Positions 53,522 to 63,885 of a stretch of DNA of 64,000 bases are shown piece after piece (the first letter of the stretch is position 1; the number at the start of each line of letters is the position of its first letter). This stretch comes from Lucinisca nassula (Eukaryota; Mollusca; Bivalvia; Lucinida; Lucinidae), in the NCBI GenBank assembly GCA_963580285.1, contig OY757010.1, positions 208,972,138-209,036,137 of the forward strand, given 5' to 3'. Made by a program: the position numbers and the translations under genes. A model generated the notes under the pieces. It ran no database searches. It was given only the letters and a program-made list of their open reading frames with translations, and was not told the DNA's origin.

Positions 53522-53531
53522 CTATTTATAG
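53522..53531 (-). promoter_or_regulatory. TATA box upstream of the 53.4 kb exon
   Basis: Reads CTATAAATAG on the minus strand, followed by a (GA)n tract. The expected start of transcription is ~30 bp downstream near 53500, leaving a 5' UTR of about 60 nt before ATG 53438. Confidence 0.55.
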
Positions 53532-53539
53532 ATTACCTT

Positions 53540-54470
53540 CATAAATCGGATGTAGGAGAAATCCAAACTCGTAATTAGTATAGAAAACAAATAAAGGAAC
53601 ATGCGACTAACGGAGGCAGTAAAATCCAATACTCAATAAAAAATGCATTAAATTTCACCATCTAATACACAAAGTCCCTTTAAAAACGTTTCGAAGTCCA
53701 CTTTCCTGATATTAAACAAATGATCTAGTCCTTTCTGAGCAACATGGAAGTCCAATACAGAAATTACGGAAGAATGCCACTTCAGCGTTATAAAAGAACA
53801 AAAAGTTGTAGCATTGTCGAGTGGTTCAATAAGTGATTGTTGGTAATTTACCGGCGTAACAGTTGTGAATATTGCTCCACTCAGTATCAGCTGTGACTGT
53901 GGTCTCATCAATGGAAGTTAGGGAAAAATAACCTATGCTACAATCACAGTCTCCTGTCCCCAGGGGACAGATACTGTCAAGAGTTGAAAATCAATAATGA
54001 TAGGAGTCTTCTGTTGAGGTTATTGACTCATCCCAATAACGGTATAAATAATTTACTTGAAAAACAAGGTTACAATTCAGATAATTTGATTTGGAGATGT
54101 TAATACTTGTGAGATGCATTATGCTGGACATCTCTTCAAGGACAGAAAAAACACTGAGAAAATAGCAAGGATAATAACAACCATCTAAAACAGTATCTCT
54201 TTGCTTTCTTGAACAGGAGAAACTGCTTTCATTCTTTCTTTTTTTTCGCTTTTGGTTTTACAGCCCTTTCAAGATTATTTCACTTATTTCAAGCCGAACG
54301 TTAATCAGAGGAGGGCGAAAACTGGAGTACCCAGAGAAAAAAAGCACTTCCCTGAAATTAATTTATTATTTTTGCTGTTTCTACTGTTTCTGTGGCGCTA
54401 AGAGAAAGTTTTCTGTGGCACAAAGGGACAATAATCTAACAAGCCCAATTTTATGTAGAATAGAACAGAA
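53540..54470. other. Unique sequence upstream of the candidate promoter
   Basis: An open frame of 87 codons on the minus strand (53648-53911) contains no recognised domain. 54247-54345 ('gccctttcaagattatttca', 'ggagtacccagagaaaa') is a low-copy repeat also seen near 9085-9155. Confidence 0.4.
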
Positions 54471-54652
54471 TTTTCTATTTTCCGCAGGGAAACGGGTAAC
54501 GAAGTCTCAAATCCCCATTTAAAATGCAGATTGAGAATCTTTTTTGCAATAGGCCAAAGGGTGAATGAGACGGATACAGGTGAAAGTCAGAAGATCCATC
54601 CCCACCACCACCCCCACCCCTGCCCATCATCTGATCTGGACCTTTAGCTGGT

Positions 54653-54955
54653 TTTGGTTTGTTTGATTTGAGGTTTAACATCCCCGTCAACACTGTATAG
54701 GTCATTTTGGAGACGCTGCTTCCAATTTTGTGGGACTTTTACCCGACTTTGAGATGAAATGACATCTCAAGCCCTGTCGCCCAAATGAAACCAATAGGGT
54801 TTACAAGCATGGATGGACCGACTCGCACCCTGCTGGGCAGACTTAGAGCCTCTAAGCGGTTTACAAGTACTCATGTGCTGTCGGTTTCAGCTCTGCGCGG
54901 AAGCATCATGCAGCCCAACTATTTTCTTCAAGCCACGATGGGCGGGGGCCGGGGC
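54653..54955 (-). mobile_element. CAAA-tailed SINE-like element with target duplication
   Basis: Flanked by CTTTAGCTGGT (54642-54652) and CTTCAGCTGGT (54956-54966), 11 bp with one mismatch. All family blocks are present. Confidence 0.88.
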
Positions 54956-55077
54956 CTTCAGCTGGTGAGTTTATAGGAATAAACTGCACCAAGTTATTTG
55001 ATTGGTTATCTTGCTTATCTGGGTTTTTGTTATAAATGTCTTCTTGTAAGTTTTGCCATGCTCTTGCATACTTTACA

Positions 55078-55302
55078 ACACATTGTATGCTGGAAACCCC
55101 TAAAGGGGTACCTTGGCATACAGTGAAGGCCCAGATCAGACACCGCAGAATGTGGTCTGATCAGGGCCTGCACTATTTGCTAACAGAATGTTCTGTCAAA
55201 AATAGAATAAGAACGTAAAAATAGGCCTGACATCCCTTATATGACAAATGGACTTGTCCAACATATAGCAATGGAAGAGTCCACTAGCATACAATGGGTT
55301 AA
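55078..55302 (-). mobile_element. Family D' hairpin MITE, reverse orientation
   Basis: 'cattgtatgctggaaacccc', 'gaaggcccagatcagacacc' / 'tctgatcagggcctgcacta', 'atgacaaatggacttgtcca', 'agcaatggaagagtccacta' and 'gcatacaatgggttaa'. Confidence 0.8.
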
Positions 55303-55424
55303 ACATAGATCCAGATAAGGTGCGGGGATAATGAAGATAATTTGTGATCATTTTTTCTTATTTCTTGTCAGAAACGTATGTTATGGGTACTTGTTAGAAT
55401 CATGTCAATAGAAACCAGTTGTGG

Positions 55425-55480
55425 GTACTTGTTAGAATTGCCTCAATGAGGTGATTCTAACAAGTACCCACAATGCATGT
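55425..55480. repeat. Hairpin of the 'GTTAGAATTGCCTCA' type
   Basis: 'gtgggtacttgttagaattg' / CCTCAATGAGG / 'tgattctaacaagtacccac' is almost perfectly self-complementary. Confidence 0.8.
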
Positions 55481-55487
55481 TAAACTT

Positions 55488-55678
55488 TTAACTCTTATCA
55501 TGCTGTTCACGACAACCCCTATCTTTGGAAACAGTGTAGATCCAGATCAGATGGCTTCTGAAGAAGCCATCTGATCAGGATCTACACTGTTTGACATTAA
55601 GTTTATGGCTTTGTAAGAATAAATTACATCAAGTAATCTGATTGGTTCAAAGTCAGAAATGGGTGTGGCTAAACTGAC
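55488..55678 (+). mobile_element. Family A hairpin MITE, right end missing
   Basis: TTAACTCTTATCATGCTGTT to 'aaatgggtgtggctaaactga'. The palindrome is intact. It is cut by the next element. Confidence 0.85.
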
Positions 55679-55701
55679 TAGACAAAGTGCCCAGTGGGGC
55701 G

Positions 55702-55970
55702 CGTATACCCCCGGCCAGGGCCATCGCCTCAGCTGAAACAAGAACTACAAAGGGAAATAACTCTAAAAGGCCTGACCCCTTGGCCCTTATTTTCTTTCCC
55801 ACAATACAAGTAGTCATACTGATCATGTGTGCAAAATTTCAAGTTTCTATGTGAAGCAGTTCCTGAGATATCTTTGACACAAAATAATTGTTTACGGACA
55901 CACAGACAGACAGACGGAAAAGACAAAAACTATATACCCCCATTGCATACTTCGTATGCCGGGGGTATAA
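55702..55970 (+). mobile_element. Small element with TATACCCCCGG termini
   Basis: TATACCCCCGGCC near 55707 is inverted as ATGCCGGGGGTATA near 55956-55969. It includes 'gacagacagacggaaaagac' and 'aactatatacccccattgca'. A single-unit relative of the C-run TIR array elements. Confidence 0.7.
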
Positions 55971-55974
55971 ATAT

Positions 55975-56382
55975 AAAGAAATAGGGAAAATTATCCGTTA
56001 ATTATCACATTATATTTCCTTTTCTGGAGCCTTGTATAAAGACCTTGAATTCTCATGACTTGATTCTTTTTTATACTGATACTTTAATGATACCGTTATA
56101 GGCCATCCCTTCTATTGGAACATATAATTTTAGGTTTGGTTAGAAACTGTACACCAGAGCCAAGAGGTTTGGTAGGTTTCTAAGACATTGACATTTATGT
56201 ATGGTAAACTGTAACAATGAGACAATTAACTAACATCTATAAGAGAGTACAAAACTTATCTATACATTCTGTACACACAAAGATGGTCATTTTATTGAAA
56301 ACCGTATGAACAAATTCCATTTGTTCTAAAGTTATGCTTAGTTATATCTGATGCATACACACTATCTTCTAAAAGAAACCTC
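55975..56382. other. No recognised feature
   Basis: AT-rich unique sequence. Confidence 0.45.
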
Positions 56383-56665
56383 CACTTGGAGAAATAGATT
56401 GGGCTGTATGATGCTTCCATGCAGAGCTGAAACTGACCGCACATGAGTACTTGCAAACTGCTTAGACAGACTAAGCCTACCTAGGCAAAGAGGTGCAAGT
56501 CAGAGTGTCCACTGCATTATAAGCCCTATTGGTTTCATTGGGTGGCAGGGATTGAGATGTCATTTCATCTCAATGTTGGGTAAAAGTCCCACAAAACTGG
56601 AAGCAACATTTTTCCAAAATGACCTAGTGTTGACGGGACTTTAAACCTCAATCAAACAAACAGGC
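56383..56665 (+). mobile_element. CAAA-tailed SINE-like element
   Basis: 'gagaaatagattgggctgta' at the 5' side and 'tttaaacctcaatcaaacaa' at the 3' side. Confidence 0.85.
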
Positions 56666-56689
56666 AAAAGTAACCTCTCTTGAATTTGC

Positions 56690-56830
56690 TTTGATTTAGA
56701 CCCACAGTGCAATATTCTGTGATGTCATAATGGCTTAAGTTTTCTATATAAAAGCCTAAGTGGCCAAATTTGACCTTGTTGTAAAACAGGTCAAGGTCAA
56801 CAAAAGGTCATCATTTCAACTCGGTACTCA
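56690..56830 (+). repeat. Single unit shared with 58895-59085
   Basis: 'gaccttg..taaaacaggtca' followed by 'aggtcaacaaaaggtcatca' occurs in both places. Confidence 0.6.
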
Positions 56831-56883
56831 ATGCTCTTCCAATATGTGTCAATGTACTCAATGCTCTTCCAATATGTGTCAAT
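56826..56883 (+). repeat. 28 bp perfect direct duplication
   Basis: TACTCAATGCTCTTCCAATA followed by TGTGTCAA occurs twice back to back. Confidence 0.9.
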
Positions 56884-57082
56884 AGACGGATCCAATGTTT
56901 TGACATGAGACTTGTTTACATATCATTGCACATGCGCAAAGGATTACCATCTTTCGTGATTGGCAAAAAGCACCTGGTTCCATATAAACATATAGTATAT
57001 AGGAGTTTCATTACAGTCTTATTTTAGTTAATAAGAATCTATAGCATTATCCTTTCAATGAGTAGATAAATATATTTTACAG

Positions 57083-57274
57083 TTAACCCTTCTCTTGCTG
57101 AATATTCATTTAAGCCACACCCATTTCTGTCTATCAACCAATCAAATTACTTGACGTAGTTTATTGCTACAAATTCATCAACTGAATGCCAAACAGTGTA
57201 GATCCTGATCAGATGGCTTCATCTACATTGTTTCCAAAGATAGGGGTTGTCGTGAACAGCATGATAAGAGTTAA
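57083..57274 (-). mobile_element. Family A TTAA hairpin MITE, shortened hairpin
   Basis: TTAACCCTTCTCTTGCTGAA and CAGCATGATAAGAGTTAA ends. One arm is deleted after 'gatcagatggcttc'. Confidence 0.88.
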
Positions 57275-57642
57275 TGCTTTTGAACACTGGTTTTAATTAT
57301 TTTTATAATAAACACGGTAATTAAGAATGTCCTGCATTGTTACCTGTATAAATATGACAGGTAGATATCATCAAAACATCCTCAAATCTTCTAGAAATCA
57401 TTAATTACAAGCTTAGAGGTCAATTTTATGGTTTCAAATCCAAATGAAAGACAAGGTCACAGAAAATAACATCGTATTTACAATGGCAAAAAGACAGTTG
57501 GCAAAAGACGTTTTTTGCCAACCACCGGTAAGTCCCTGAAAATAGTATGACTGAAAAATGCTTGTACCGGTACTTGTCTATAGAATCTGAGCTTACCTGT
57601 ACACTTATCAAAGGAGTCATAGCCATCTTTTCTATTAACCCT

Positions 57643-57834
57643 TTAACCCTTATCTTGCTGAATATTCACTTTAGCCACACCCATTTCTGACTTTGAACCA
57701 ATCAGACTACTTGATGTAATTTATTTCTACAAATTCATAAATTGAATGTGAAACAGTGTATATCCAGCCATCTGATCTGGATGTACACTGTTTCCAAAGA
57801 CTTGGGTTTTCGTGAACAGCAGGATAAGAGTTAA
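57643..57834 (-). mobile_element. Family A TTAA hairpin MITE, shortened hairpin
   Basis: TTAACCCTTATCTTGCTGAA and CAGCAGGATAAGAGTTAA ends. The palindrome is reduced to 'gtatatccagccatctgatc'. Confidence 0.88.
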
Positions 57835-57894
57835 ATGCCAATCACAATGATTTTAATCTGCTTTGTCATCTGCCAGTTACTTTAGAAGTCATTT

Positions 57895-57960
57895 TTTGCA
57901 GGATCAAACTGGTCCTCTAGGAGCAGTCTGATCAGGGTCTACACTGTTTGTCTGTATTCA
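57895..57960 (+). repeat. Family C palindrome fragment
   Basis: 'ggatcaaactggtcctctag' / 'gagcagtctgatcagggtct' and 'acactgtttgtctgtattc'. Confidence 0.55.
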
Positions 57961-57989
57961 AAAGTATTTTTAAAAAGTTTGCAAGAAGA

Positions 57990-58030
57990 TTCAGCAGACG
58001 ACATTTTCAGATGTAGTTTTTCTCGGCAAC
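57990..58030 (-). repeat. Repeat K block, inverted copy
   Basis: 'cagcagacgacattttcaga' followed by 'tgtagtttttctcggc' is the reverse complement of the block at 18820. Confidence 0.55.
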
Positions 58031-58491
58031 TCTACTGGCGCAGTGGTTATGACCCACATTCTACACATGACAAGGCCTCTAAACATGTATATTTCCAACA
58101 TATCAAAAACATTGTTTTGTTAGAAAAACTTCTTTACCTCAGACCAGCTTTGCTGTCTGATTGTCAATTTGTAGAAAAAGGACGAACGGTATAAACCAAC
58201 AAATCCGTCTGCTATTGTATATTAGTTATTGTGTACTATTCATGGGGACACACAAGCTGTTGCACATAAATATGCTGGGATTACAAACACCTCTAGGCTT
58301 GTGTGTTTCAATCAAGGTGGAATCTCCATTAGGTTTGTGTGTTACAATCAATGTCGAATCAAAGTGGAAAAGATGACATTTTGAGGATTTTCAAAGCTCC
58401 ACAGCAGTCAAAAGACAGTAAACATATACCTGTATACCAGTTATCTTCATGATTTCATGAAGTGTCCAATATCTGTTATTAACCCTTATCA

Positions 58492-58675
58492 ATTTTGTGG
58501 GACTTTTATCCGACATTGAGATGAAATGACATCTCAAGCTCTGCCACCCAATGAAACCAATAGGGTTTATAAGCATGGACGGGCCGACTCGCACTGCTTT
58601 GCCTGGGCAGGCTTAGATCCTCCAAGTGGTTTACCAGTACTCGTTTGCGGGTCGGTTTCAGCTCTACGTGGAAGC
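58492..58675 (-). mobile_element. SINE-like fragment joined to a family A end
   Basis: TTAACCCTTATC of a family A left end (58480-58491) runs straight into 'aattttgtgggacttttatc' of the SINE-like family. It ends at 'ctctacgtggaagcagatc'. Confidence 0.7.
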
Positions 58676-58714
58676 AGATCATGAAGAAGAAGACGAAAAT
58701 ACTGAATCTGAGCC

Positions 58715-58812
58715 ATCCAGGACAAAGGTCGGTAAATGACCTGGACCTCTGAAACTGATAAACTCGGACAAAGGTCGGTAAATGACCTTGGCCTCTGAAA
58801 CTGATAAACTTC
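58715..58812 (+). repeat. ~48 bp direct duplication
   Basis: 'ggacaaaggtcggtaaatga' followed by 'cc(t)tggcctctgaaactgat' occurs twice. Confidence 0.85.
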
Positions 58813-58894
58813 CATTCAGCTGATTGCAAATACCATTTCTGATGCCACTAGCTAACATACAATCAGAAAAATCCACTGTTTTGCTGTTTTTCCA

Positions 58895-59085
58895 TACAAA
58901 TGTCTAAGTGACCAAATTTGACCTTGACATAAAACAGGTCAAGGTCAACCAAAGGTCATCATTTGAACAAACTTGGTAGGGCCCGAGTCCCTGATGCTGC
59001 ATACCAAGTTTCAAGATCATCGGCTATTCGGTTCTTGAGAAGAAGATTTTTAAAGGTTTTTACCATATATGGTCTTACGACATGA
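58895..59085 (+). repeat. Pearl-like single unit
   Basis: 'caggtcaaggtcaaccaaag', 'gaacaaacttggtagggccc' and 'gagaagaagatttttaaagg' resemble the units of 37980-39485. Confidence 0.6.
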
Positions 59086-59119
59086 AAACCGTAACAAAGG
59101 AAAGATGCATAGCCTGAAA

Positions 59120-59195
59120 AAATCCCTGCCTATGGTGGGATTCAAACCCGGGACGCTTGGGTGATAGTCCAGTGCTCTAACCGCTGAGCCAAAGA
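59120..59195 (-). mobile_element. tRNA-like SINE head, minus strand
   Basis: TGGCTCAGCGGTTAGAGCAC (A box) and GGGTTTGAATCCCACCATAG (B box) are in the right order and spacing. The flanks do not close a perfect acceptor stem and no 3' tail was identified, so SINE and tRNA pseudogene are both possible. Confidence 0.6.
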
Positions 59196-59279
59196 GTCGA
59201 CTCCCTGACGCAGTTGTCAGAGAGTGGTGATAAACCTATTAGCTATGCATGTAGATAATGAAGGGAGGCAATGGGCATA

Positions 59280-59635
59280 ACAATGGGCATGGCGGCCATA
59301 TTGGTCATGTGACTTAAATGGTACTTGTTCCTATCACTGATGTGGATATTATCTGTGATACTTTTAAGTGTCTTAAGGCTGTTTATTATTTGTATTTTAT
59401 ATGAGAATCTTGTTGTCATCATCCTGGTAAAGTTTTATGCCTTCCCGCCGCAGGTCATGTGATCAGTGCATGAGGGACCACAATGGAAGTAAGCTGAATG
59501 AATGTTATCCCTGGTACTGATTACATGACATTTAGCTCTTCTTTTATGTACATTTTATGTATGTTTGTGCATTTTATATGTGTTTGATGTAATTTTTATC
59601 AAAATAAACTACTACTACTGTATCAAAGTATCAAA
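59280..59635 (+). mobile_element. Non-LTR retrotransposon 3' end
   Basis: T-rich 3' UTR-like sequence ending 'tttttatcaaaataaactac' and (TAC)n, a typical short-repeat LINE tail. No frame is preserved. Confidence 0.5.
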
Positions 59636-60429
59636 TTGTTATGCCTCTTGCCACATTCTGTTCTAGTAGTGGAACTAGATCTGATGTTTTATTAGATTAA
59701 CTGCCATGCCTGGGGCTAACTTGGTTGCCTGAGTGTCAATAACAAGACAGTAGAGAGAGATGGCAGGTGTCACATCTCATACTACCACCTTCAGGAAAAC
59801 TTCAAGTTTAATTTTGCAGACACGCACAGCAAGGTGTTAGCACTTTTCAAAGTAACTCTCTGCAAACACTCACTGTAGACTTCTGAGTAGACAGATAGCT
59901 GCAAACTTCAATCAAAAGTTGAAATTTTGAGAAGGGAAATTAAGACAGACATTATAAACAATGATTTATATAGGTGGTGTAAAGAAAAATTCCATAGTCA
60001 GAAGAAAAGACAGGCATGGTATTCCACTGCAACACTTACAATGTATGATACCACACCACTGCAGGCTTTTCAGGTGTTTCTAGAGCAGACAGCATTAGAA
60101 ATAGGACATCCTTGATAAATCTGTGAATTTTTCAGAAACTTCAAAACCAGATAACTCAGAACTTAATGTCCTTGCCTTTAGTACCCTGTTTATCTGTAAA
60201 GTTTCATCAAGTGGTTTCGTATACATGTACTACAGAAATATTGGCCAAAGACACATGATAAGGGCAGATATATCGGAAGCATAATACCCAGAGAAACCAT
60301 TCTTAGAAGCATAATACCCAGAGAAGCCATTCTTGCCCACTTTGTAGCAGCTTTAGTGTTTAATAATTTATTATGAAGTTTCATCTGCCTGTTCCATATT
60401 GAAAGGAGCTACACATACAAGGGTAGGTA

Positions 60430-62965
60430 ACTCTATATGGATGGCAGTGGTGTTGCAGAATCAGATCCTAAATGGGCAGAGGCACTGATTGGTCAATACA
60501 AAGATGCATTCAATAAAACTTAGTTCAAGGAGGTTCCATTAACTGACAGATTGGCTCCTTTCATGTGTTTGAATGTTGTAGTTTCATCAGAGGGAGTTAT
60601 AACATTACTTAAAGGCTTAAATCTGTAAAGCTTTAGGGCTTGATGAGCTTCAACCTAGATTCCCTTGAACTTATAAGCAAACAAAATGGGTCCAGTATTT
60701 TCACATTTGTTTCAAACTGGTGAGATCCCAAAAGAATGGCTTCTTGCAAACATTTGTCCTCTCTTCAAGGAGACAGAGCTCTTGCTCGCATGTGTCACTG
60801 ACATGCATGCCATGAAAGTTGCTTTAACATATTGTTTGCTCAAATATTATGGTTCACTTGGATAAACACCCACTTTTATCAAATAAGTATTTAGGGAAAG
60901 GCACAGTTTTGAAACTCAGCTGACCACGGTAATAACTGATGGGGTAAAAAAATCTTGGACAAAGGAGGACAGGTTGATATGTTTATTCTGTATTTCAACA
61001 AACATGAACATGTCTCCGAGGCGAGGTCAATATTTTCTTTAAAGTAGGTCACAGGTCAAGGTTACAGGTCAAACTATTTTATATGAGTGGAATGCCCTTG
61101 TAATAAGAAACTTACATGTCAAATATGAAGGCTCTATCTCAAATGGTTCACAAATTATGAACAATGTTATTTTTTACTTTAAAAAGAGGTCACAGGATAA
61201 GGTCAAAATTTTTTGTATGAGTGGGAACCTACATGCCAAATATGAAGGCTCTATATCAAAGGGTTAAATGTTATGATATAGTTGGTCACAGTTCAAATGT
61301 TTTTGAAAGAGTGGGTAGCCCTGGTCACAAAGAATCTTCTTGCCAAATATGAAGGCTCTATCTCAAATGGTTAAAACGTTATGATTAAATAGGTCACATG
61401 TCAAGGTCACTGGTCAAAATTTTGGTACGAATAGGAAGCCCTTGGCACAACAAACCTACATGCCAAATATGAAGACTCTATCTCAAACAGTTCAAAAGTT
61501 ATGATAAAGAAGGCCACAAGTCAAGGTCAAGGCCACAGGTCAAAAATTTTGGTTTGAGAGAGAAGCCCTTATCACAAGGAACCTACAAGCCAAATAAAAA
61601 GGCTCTACCTCAAATGGTTAAAAAGTTGTGACAAATGTTATTTTCTTCTTTAAAGTAGGTCACAGGTCAAGTTCAAGATCAATTTTTTGTAGGAGTGGGA
61701 AGTGCTTGACACAAGGAACCTACATGCCAAATATGAAGGTTCTATCTCAAACAGTTCAAAAGTTATGACCAATGTCATGTTATTCTTTAAAGTAGGTCAC
61801 AGGTCATTTTTGTTTGTAAGAGTGGGAAGCCCATGCCACAAGACATCTACATGCCAAATTTGAAGACTCTATCTCCACTGGTTCAAAAGTTATGACCAAT
61901 GTTAAAGTTGTCCATGTACAAACCAACAAACTGACAGGGCAAAAACAATATGTCCCCGCTATCCCTACCTGGGCATAGAAAGGCTTTTGACACACACCCT
62001 CATGAACAGAGTCAGAACTACTTAAAAGCAAAATATTTTGTTATGGCAATGGCCGGAAGACTCAAATGAACAGATTCCTTTCTTTTCAACAGAACAACAA
62101 GCTGCTGTTAACGGTGAACCTTCAGGGTGGGCAGTTTTGTTTGGTATACCACAAGGGACCGTTCTTGATCCACTGTTGTTCTCTTTGTACATTTAGGATA
62201 GTTCCACTGATACAGACTCTGAAAGAAGACAGTTCACAGTCTGAGTTCACAGTCTGATGACTGTGTTTGCTATCTTGAAATTAGAGAGGCAAATGATGCA
62301 TTGAAAATTCAGTGGGATATAGATAAAGATGTTGGGCAAGAAAATGGGGTATGAGATTTCGGCCTGTTAAATACAACATTATGCAGATAACTAGGAAAAG
62401 AACAAATGAAATCAAGGCTTCTTACACTTTAGAGGGAACAGTCCTCGAATGTGGATTCCATTAAAAACCTTGGTTTGACCATCACATGTACAAAGGCTTA
62501 TAGAACACTTGGCTTCTTAAGGTGAAATCCTTATCAATGCCCCAGAGATGTGAAGCAGCAGTCTGGGACCCCCATGGCATGGTCCTTCAAGAAGAAATTG
62601 AAAAAGTTCAATAGGGCAGCTGGATTTGTAATGAGCAATTACTGCTTTGAAACTGAAGTATGACTGGAAACTGAAAAACTTAAGATGGGAGTTTCTCAAG
62701 AGGTAGGCATATACTCTTGTACAAAGGTCTAAAGGGTGCTGCCAGCATTCCAACAGCTATTATAGGAGCTGCAGAAAGCGTCCTTCTTTGGCATTTCAGA
62801 TCCATGAGATATGGAAATACTCTTTTCATTGCTAATATGCAGAACAATGAACAGTTGATCTGTTGTTAGACATATTTCATTTCAAAATTTGATTTGTAGT
62901 GTTCTGTAATTGATGTTTGAAAATGACAATCAGTTTTATGGTAATAAAAATAATTATAATTTGCA
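60430..62965 (+). pseudogene. Decayed non-LTR retrotransposon reverse transcriptase, split by a tandem array
   Basis: Plus-strand fragments in several frames keep the order of a LINE reverse transcriptase. EWLLANICPLFKE lies near 60737-60775 and FETQLTTVI near 60912-60940. After the array come RKAFDT near 61978, GIPQGTVLDPLLFSLYI near 62142-62192, SDDCVCYLEI (catalytic DD site) near 62251-62280 and MRFRPVKYNIMQITRKR near 62350-62400, then GTVLEC. Many stops and frameshifts make it non-functional. Motif wording fits the Jockey/CR1 side of the LINE tree (from memory). The element probably ends in the AT-rich tail near 62940-62965. Confidence 0.88.
61005..61976 (+). repeat. ~120 bp 'ggtcaaggtcacaggtca' array inserted in the LINE
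   Basis: About eight units share 'aagtaggtcacaggtcaagg', 'acctacatgccaaatatgaa' and 'ggctctatctcaaatggttc'. It is bounded by 'catgtctccgaggcgaggtc' and 'atatgtccccgctatcccta'. It separates the FILYF and RKAFDT motifs of the reverse transcriptase. Confidence 0.88.
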
Positions 62966-63207
62966 ATTTTCACCAACTGTATAAAACAAAAATCTCTGTG
63001 ATATCAAATCAAAATCTCAAAATTTGCTTGACAAATTGTTGGAGGAGTTTGTGTTACAACTTTGCCTGAATTCACATGCACAGTGACTCATGAGATATTG
63101 CAAGATTTCAGCTAAGTTGCTTATCCTGGTATTTTTTAAGTCCTTGACTAACATTACTAGGTGAAGCTGTTTTACACAGCCCCTATTTTTTCTTATTTGC
63201 AAGAACA

Positions 63208-63420
63208 TTAACCCTTGTCCTTCTGAATATTCATATATGTCACTCCCACTACCGATTATCAACCAATCAGATTATTTGATGCAAATTATTGCAACAAATT
63301 CACAATCTGACTGGCAAACAATGTAGATCCTGATCAGATGGCTTCGTCAGAAGCCATCTGATCTGGATCTACATTGTTTCAAAGATAAGGCATATCCGGG
63401 ATCAGCAGGACAAGGGTTAA
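63208..63420 (-). mobile_element. Family B TTAA hairpin MITE, complete, reverse orientation
   Basis: TTAACCCTTGTCCTTCTGAA and CAGCAGGACAAGGGTTAA ends, with the palindrome GATGGCTTCGTCAGAAGCCA. Confidence 0.92.
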
Positions 63421-63789
63421 CAGCATAAATACACTGTTCTCACAGCTACATAAAAAATTATGTTTGTGAATTTTGTCAATCACAAAGTAGTGAAATTACA
63501 TGATTTGAAGATGGAAGAATCAATGTTATTAGAAGTAAATGTTAAAAGAAGTTCTGTTCTGAGACTTACCAGAACATAAACTAATCTAAATTACACATAG
63601 GGTTGATGAAGACTGGCAGACAGTATATTGTCTTCTGTCTGTCACAGATCTCATTTACAAGTTGCAGACAAAATTAATACTGACTAGAAAAATGAATGTG
63701 CACCTGCGTGTTTTAATAAGACTGGGTTGGTCCAGGGCTATAATGGTCATTACTGGATTACTGGGATGCAGCATATTACCTAAGTATTT

Positions 63790-63850
63790 GGATAGATAGA
63801 CTGAGCAAACAGTGCAGACCCAGATCAGACTGCTCCTGAAAAGTAGAAGT
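63790..63850 (-). repeat. Half of a family C palindrome
   Basis: 'tgagcaaacagtgcagaccc' then 'agatcagactgctcctg' breaks off into unrelated sequence. Confidence 0.55.
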
Positions 63851-63885
63851 AAAACAAAGATCAGGAATCGATACAATTAACTTAC

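Noticed and set aside
53648..53911. 87-codon minus-strand frame upstream of the TATA box
   Set aside because: No domain, no splice signals that fit, and it lies 5' of the proposed promoter; chance frame favoured.
57597..57626. Ten-codon minus-strand exon MAMTPLISVQ followed by GTAAGC
   Set aside because: The donor is good but the exon is tiny, adjoins a MITE and does not resemble the start of TIA1 proteins.
59927..60115. 62-codon plus-strand frame with a basic start
   Set aside because: Lies before the LINE remnant but matches none of its motifs; too short to call.
63571..63700. GTAAGT donor on the minus strand near 63570
   Set aside because: The preceding sequence has stops in all frames; at most a non-coding exon.
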